Of a DNA stretch of 37,099 nucleotides, positions 32,994-37,099 are shown piece after piece; position 1 is the first letter of the stretch, and each line of letters opens with the position of its first letter. The DNA comes from Opitutales bacterium (lineage in GTDB: Bacteria; Verrucomicrobiota; Verrucomicrobiia; Opitutales; Oceanipulchritudinaceae). Location of the stretch: positions 1 to 37,099 of the forward strand of contig SLNJ01000132.1 in the NCBI GenBank assembly GCA_007133065.1, written 5' to 3'. The position numbers were made by a program, and so were the translations under genes. Under the pieces are notes generated by a model that had not been told where the DNA came from, ran no database searches, and saw only the letters and a list, made by a program, of their open reading frames with translations.

Positions 32994-33089
32994 CAGTAGT
33001 CAGAATCCAGGAGCCAGAATGAGAGATCCGGCGATGACATTCGAAGATTTGGTAGGTTGGCAGAAGGCCCATGCTCCTGACTCCTGAAC
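32994..33089 (+). mobile_element. Remnant of a four-helix-bundle (23S IVP-type) gene with inverted-repeat arms
   Basis: An ATG at 33019 opens 22 codons (MRDPAMTFEDLVGWQKAHAP + DS, stop 33085-33087). TFEDLVGWQKAH is the hallmark start of the four-helix-bundle proteins (TIGR02436, 23S rRNA intervening-sequence type), which normally have about 115-130 residues. The frame is flanked by inverted arms: CAGGAGCCAG (33008-33017) and CTGACTCCTG (33077-33086), complementary at 9 of 10 positions, with further AGTCAG/CTCCTGA copies outside. From memory, intact genes of this family are often flanked by repeats of this kind. I read it as an internally deleted copy left between two co-directional large genes. 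Whether the unit itself is mobile is inference. Confidence 0.6.
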
Positions 33090-33109
33090 CCCACCCAACA
33101 GAACTTCCC

Positions 33110-36100
33110 ATGAACCTGTCCAGAACCTTTCCCGCCTCCCTTCTCGCGCTCCTTTTTTGGGCGGGGGCGCCCGCTTGGATTCCCGCCCAGGAACTCTCCC
33201 AACCCGGCCAGGCCCACTTCACGGAACGGGAGATCTTCCTCCGGGGCGATTTTACAGGAGACGGCCGGGAGCATCCCGTCATCGTGGACCGCTCCACGGG
33301 CCTTTACCGCCAGGCCTTCCGCGGGGCCGACGGCGCCCCCGAATGGGAGATGGAGAGCCGGAGGACCGGATTGCCCGGGGCGGACGGCGCCACGGCGGGT
33401 TATTTTCGCTCCGTCGATCACCAGGAAATAGTCGTGGTCCACCGCGAAGCCAATTTATTGACCCTGGTCGCCCCCGTGCCGAGCCCCGGGAACCATCCCC
33501 GCAGGCTGGATTCGCCCCGGCCCGGGCCCGCCCGGATCGCCTCCGGGGTGTTCGATTCCGCCGACTCCGGGGAAGCCGACCACCTTGCCCTCATTACCGC
33601 CTTCAACGCCACCGGCCCCGGCACGCCCTCCCACTGGATCGATTTCCTCGCCTTCGATCCCGGAAACGGAGGGTCGATCGACGGCCTCGCCGACCAAAGT
33701 CTCTCGATGGACCAGGTCCGGACCCTGGGCGCGGTGCGTCACCCCGATCTGGCCGGCGACCTCAGCCTGCACTCCGGGGAAACCACCGACGGCGCGTTTT
33801 TCCTGGCGCACAACACCGGAGGAGGCAGCGTGTTCGAAGTCGCCGCCTCCGGGGCGGGCGGGCACCCGCGCTTCGAACCCGGGGTCTTCCTGCCCTCGCA
33901 AGACACCTCTCTCCTGACGTGGCGGAAGGGGGACAACCGGCTCTACCATATCGTGTTGGAACCACCCCCGCCTCCCGCCGACCACCCCCTGTACTTCCAC
34001 CTCGCGGACGACCGGGGTTGCACCTTTTCCGAGGGGATTGCCATGGTGCAAACCCTGGAGGACCGAAGCGGACCGGATGAGCCCGGACGCATCCTCATCC
34101 TTTTCTCGGACAGCCCGGAGGCCGCCATCCACGCCGTCGAGGACCCGGAGGGTTGCCCGGTGCAGCTGGAGACCGTCGCCGCGCCCTCCGGCGAGGTTTT
34201 CCTCGGCGCGCTGCCTGACGGAGAAGGCGGCTTCACGCTCTTTACCGGACCCTCCGGCGGCCCGGCTGTGGGCTTCCAGGATTACCGGCGGGAATCCGAC
34301 GGCAGCTACTCCCTCCGGGCGGAAGGGGACCTCCCCGGCTTGGACGAAACCCAGCGTTTCCCCAACCTCATCGGCTACGACAACCACCCCTTCACCGATC
34401 CCATGGCCGCGCCCCTCGAATACTACCGCTACCGGGATTGGACGATCGACGGCACCCTTCAGGCGGGCGCCGTGGAAGCGGCAGGCGAGGAATTTCTAGG
34501 GGAACACGCAGGCCTGGGCGCCCCGACGACCGAAACGGTGGGCGATGCCCCGTCGGCGGTCGGATTCTTCCTCCCCAATCAAATCGCCCCGGATATGTCC
34601 GTCGCCCACCTCGCCCCAACGGGCGCCCGCAAACCCGATTCCGTGTTGATCGAACCGCCCGCCGGCGCCTACCACGAGCCCGTTCGCCTCTCGTTTTCCA
34701 CCACCATCCCGGAAGCGGAGAGCGCAATCCGCTACCAGCGCGAACCCGGAGACGCATGGAAGGTTTACGATCCGGCCCGCCCGCCCACCGTCTTCCGCGA
34801 CACCGAAGTGCGCTATTTTGCCCTGTCGACATCCGACCCCGGGCGCATGACCGCCGTGAAAGCGGCCGCCTACACGTTCAGCGGGGATTTCCACGAATTC
34901 GACTCCAACCGGGACGGGGTGCCCGACTTCGTGCGCGACCATTACGGACTCGACCCCTTCGGTCAGCCCGACACCACCGCCAGCGGACACAGCGATCTGG
35001 AAGAAATCCTGCGCGGCAGCGACCCGCTCGATCCCGACGACACCCCCGGGGGGGAACGCATCGACACGGGAGCGGTTTTCGACGCCCGCGCGTATCCGGT
35101 TTTCCCCGACGCGGAGGAACTCCCCTCTCTGGACATGGCCGGCGCGGCCACGGGAGAGGAAATCCGTGTCCATGATCTCCGCGGCAATTCCTACACGGGC
35201 GCGGCAATCCACCCGACTGTCCCGACCGGCCCGCACGGCGTCGCCGGCGCACGGCTTTCCCGGATCGACCCCGCCGGAGTCCTGTTTTTCTTCAACGCAT
35301 CGACGCCCTCGGTTTTCGAAACCGACCCGGCCGCGGAAGGGTGGCGGGGCCATGAAATGACCGGGCTCTTTCCACCGCCAGCCCTCGACCTCCCGGAGGT
35401 CGATTACGCCCCCTCGGGTGGTTCCCTCGCCGAAGAGGCTGAAGCCTGGCGTCAGGCCGCCCTCCAGACCCTGGACGAACACCGGCGGAAGGTCGTTGAT
35501 TGGAATTTGTCCTGGGAAAGCACGTTTGTCACGGCCCTCTTCGAACACGAACTCGCCACCCTCCTGGAGGAACGGAACGGCGGGGAAGCCTCCGCCCCGC
35601 GCACCGCGACTCCCCACCGGCTCGGCGACTCCGGCCGCTCTCCCTTCACCCGTGACGAACTGCACGCCCTCTCCCGGCCTCGCGCCGGGGACGACCTCCT
35701 GGAAACAGCCTACTACCACTTGCCCGACGCCCATGCCGCCCTCCTCGACGCCGTTGAGAACGGCAACGGCCCCGATGAGCAGGCCGTCCGGGATTTGATT
35801 CGCGACATTTATCGCACACGGGCATTGCAGTACCAGCCAGAGCAATCGACCCCGCCCCGGCCCCTGGACGCCTTCCGGCACTTCCTGGAAAGAGGAGGGG
35901 AGCTTCCCGATCCCTACCCGGAGCACACCGGCCTGGACGAAGCCCAACTCCAGGAGGCTTGGGAGGGAGCGCTCTCCCTCGCGGAAGAAGCCTTTACCGA
36001 ACGAATCGCCACCGAGCATGAAGCGCTCGTGCTCGCCGACACCTTCGAGGAACCGTGCCGCAATGTCGAGGACGCCGTCACCGGTGCCGCCTTGCAACTC

Positions 36101-36697
36101 ATCGACGATCGCGGCCGTCCCTACCGTTTCGACCGCACGCTCCGCCTGCCCCCCGGCGCCGAGCTGCACATCACCGGCTTTGCCGACGTGGACGCCCCCG
36201 CAAATTGCGGGCAAGGGGAGGCCGTGGAAGTGCTCGCCCTCCACCTCGTTATTCTCCCCACGACCCCTGGCGAGGACGGCGCCGGAAATTTCCTCCCCGA
36301 CGAATGGGAAAAGCTGTACTTCGGCGAGCGCGGTATCGATCCCTTCGCTGACCCCGGTCACAATGGATACTCCAACCTGCAGAGCTACCTCCACGGCGCT
36401 GACCCGCGCACCGGAGCGCCCATCCCAGGGGTTGAGCCCGTCGATCTCTCCCCGCCCTCGATCGAAGTGGCACAACGACCCGACGGCAAAATCGCTCTCC
36501 AATGGGAATACCCCTCCGATTACGCCGACCTGTTCGCATTCCAGCTCGAGGAAAGCACCGACCTGGATGATTGGGCGCCCGCCTCTCCGCTTGAAGAAAA
36601 CCAGGACGGCCAAGGCGTCCACTCCGCCGTCTTTTCCGCCCCCGAAGACACCGGCGAAGAGACTCGCTTTTTCCGCCTCCGTATGTCGCAGGAGTGA
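33110..36697 (+). CDS. Large secreted protein (1195 aa): FG-GAP-like, chitobiase-C-like and TSP3-like Ca-binding modules
   Basis: The ATG at 33110 begins a clean signal peptide (MNLSRTFPASLLALLFWAGA, cut near PAQ); the frame extends to 33071, but that part lies in the four-helix remnant. Residues about 35-330 resemble an FG-GAP/VCBS-type propeller (GDFTGDGREHPVIVDRSTGL, GYFRSVDHQEIVVV). Residues about 512-595 match the chitobiase/beta-hexosaminidase C-terminal type (PPAGAYHEPVRLSFSTTIP). Residues about 596-650 are thrombospondin-3-like and should bind calcium (FDSNRDGVPDFVRDHYGLDP, LEEILRGSDPLDPDD). Residues about 760-1000 are helical and acidic. Residues 1058-1105 (LPDEWEKLYFGERGIDPFAD) and the end (LQWEYPSD...FQLEESTDLDDWAP) are typical tails of Verrucomicrobiota secreted proteins. 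No peptidase or hydrolase site was seen. It is the third gene of the cluster, 146 bases after the second. Confidence 0.85.
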   Translation: MNLSRTFPASLLALLFWAGAPAWIPAQELSQPGQAHFTEREIFLRGDFTGDGREHPVIVDRSTGLYRQAFRGADGAPEWEMESRRTGLPGADGATAGYFRSVDHQEIVVVHREANLLTLVAPVPSPGNHPRRLDSPRPGPARIASGVFDSADSGEADHLALITAFNATGPGTPSHWIDFLAFDPGNGGSIDGLADQSLSMDQVRTLGAVRHPDLAGDLSLHSGETTDGAFFLAHNTGGGSVFEVAASGAGGHPRFEPGVFLPSQDTSLLTWRKGDNRLYHIVLEPPPPPADHPLYFHLADDRGCTFSEGIAMVQTLEDRSGPDEPGRILILFSDSPEAAIHAVEDPEGCPVQLETVAAPSGEVFLGALPDGEGGFTLFTGPSGGPAVGFQDYRRESDGSYSLRAEGDLPGLDETQRFPNLIGYDNHPFTDPMAAPLEYYRYRDWTIDGTLQAGAVEAAGEEFLGEHAGLGAPTTETVGDAPSAVGFFLPNQIAPDMSVAHLAPTGARKPDSVLIEPPAGAYHEPVRLSFSTTIPEAESAIRYQREPGDAWKVYDPARPPTVFRDTEVRYFALSTSDPGRMTAVKAAAYTFSGDFHEFDSNRDGVPDFVRDHYGLDPFGQPDTTASGHSDLEEILRGSDPLDPDDTPGGERIDTGAVFDARAYPVFPDAEELPSLDMAGAATGEEIRVHDLRGNSYTGAAIHPTVPTGPHGVAGARLSRIDPAGVLFFFNASTPSVFETDPAAEGWRGHEMTGLFPPPALDLPEVDYAPSGGSLAEEAEAWRQAALQTLDEHRRKVVDWNLSWESTFVTALFEHELATLLEERNGGEASAPRTATPHRLGDSGRSPFTRDELHALSRPRAGDDLLETAYYHLPDAHAALLDAVENGNGPDEQAVRDLIRDIYRTRALQYQPEQSTPPRPLDAFRHFLERGGELPDPYPEHTGLDEAQLQEAWEGALSLAEEAFTERIATEHEALVLADTFEEPCRNVEDAVTGAALQLIDDRGRPYRFDRTLRLPPGAELHITGFADVDAPANCGQGEAVEVLALHLVILPTTPGEDGAGNFLPDEWEKLYFGERGIDPFADPGHNGYSNLQSYLHGADPRTGAPIPGVEPVDLSPPSIEVAQRPDGKIALQWEYPSDYADLFAFQLEESTDLDDWAPASPLEENQDGQGVHSAVFSAPEDTGEETRFFRLRMSQE

Positions 36698-37032
36698 GCA
36701 TACATCCACCCTTCGTCGACCTGTACCACCGGGCCCAAGTGCTCGCGGTACGTGACGTGATTGGATCCATCGGCTGCGGCGATAGGGGTAGCCGAGATAA
36801 GCCGGCTCTGGGATACCCATGTCGGCTCTGGGACCCCCAAAGATCGTCCGGCCGGAACGACGCTCGCCGGTCGAACATAAGATATTAATTCACAATAAGA
36901 TGGGGTTAATATCAGGCAATTCCGGAAAGAAGTGTGTTCAAAAGCAAATGCTTTTGACATTTTCAACGCCCAGGCCGCAAAAGATGACATGGGAGTTGTC
37001 AGGCGGGAATGATCCGCAGACCCTGACGGCTG
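36698..37032. promoter_or_regulatory. Intergenic region with direct repeat and palindrome at a TTGACA box
   Basis: No gene is seen. CGGCTCTGGGA occurs twice, 20 bases apart (36803-36813 and 36823-36833). A perfect palindrome TCAAAAGCA-aa-TGCTTTTGA lies at 36938-36957, and its right arm overlaps TTGACA (36954-36959), an exact -35 hexamer reading rightward; no good -10 follows at 16-18 bases. This is a plausible operator/promoter for the gene starting at 37033. The local sequence (36880-36960) is AT-rich, unlike the coding parts. Confidence 0.4.
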
Positions 37033-37099
37033 ATGAAAAAAACAACCATACCTCCCACGTCGAATGAACAGACTGACGCGAAAGCCGAAGTCATCAAGC
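37033..37099 (+). CDS. Start of a further gene, cut by the window edge
   Basis: An ATG at 37033 opens MKKTTIPPTSNEQTDAKAEV and stays open to the edge (22 codons). The hydrophilic start looks like a soluble protein. It follows the palindromic promoter-like region. Too little is visible to name a function, and chance coding is possible. Confidence 0.35.
   Translation, partial: MKKTTIPPTSNEQTDAKAEVIK

Noticed and set aside
34496-36820. 774-codon open frame on the minus strand opposite the third large secreted gene
   Set aside because: Same cause: the sense strand carries recognisable TSP3-like and C-terminal motifs, the antisense none.
36698-36888. 64-codon frame starting just before the stop of the third large gene
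   Set aside because: No domain, no ribosome site, and it runs over the direct repeat; it looks like chance coding.

Overview
The window looks like a GC-rich (roughly 60-65% by eye) chromosomal segment of a Verrucomicrobiota bacterium, most likely from the Opitutia/Puniceicoccales side. The basis is the protein repertoire: a secreted protein I recognise as the TIGR02597 (Verrucomicrobium-type paralogue) family, two secreted proteins sharing a Trp/Tyr-rich 'W-x-YP-x-Y' module typical of this phylum, a very large secreted protein with thrombospondin-3-like D-x-NxDG repeats, and few strong Shine-Dalgarno sites. No rRNA, tRNA, CRISPR array or intact insertion sequence was seen.

Left part (1-12,445), mainly metabolism mixed with gene decay. 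It holds a ~110-bp structured tandem repeat at the edge; an AAC(6')-like GNAT acetyltransferase (-); a secreted LamG/HEAT/PHP protein followed by an erythritol/threitol-type Zn dehydrogenase; a fusion of an FlK-like hotdog thioesterase with a crotonase (-); and a secreted vanadium-haloperoxidase-family protein. Then come degraded genes (a satD-like gene, an acyl-ACP thioesterase, a beta-propeller fragment) and hairpin repeats, and finally a polytopic GT-C-like membrane protein.

Middle part (12,446-20,710). A PHP hydrolase is translationally coupled (ATGA) to an SDR dehydrogenase. Next is a secreted HExxH metallopeptidase candidate carrying the W/Y-rich module. A glycoside hydrolase family 4 enzyme with a CHGV motif is followed by a truncated galT and by an IMPase/FBPase-like protein that lacks its DPxDGT catalytic segment, so a sugar-processing operon seems to be decaying from its 3' side.

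Right part (20,711-36,697), the most unusual section. A leftward two-gene unit (TIGR02597-like protein, then a BACON plus W/Y-rich protein) is divergent, across a 580-bp AT-rich spacer, from three consecutive very large secreted proteins of 1928, 1178 and 1195 residues. The first has repeated Ig-like motifs, a ~420-residue helical section and a beta-rich end. The second has FN3-like modules. The third has an FG-GAP-like start, a chitobiase-C-like domain and a Ca-binding TSP3-like repeat. All five products have signal peptides, so this looks like an extracellular or surface assembly of unknown function and is my main candidate for an undescribed system. A tiny remnant of a four-helix-bundle (23S IVP-type) gene with inverted-repeat arms sits between the second and third large genes. 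The window ends in an intergenic region with a palindrome over a TTGACA box and the first codons of a further gene.
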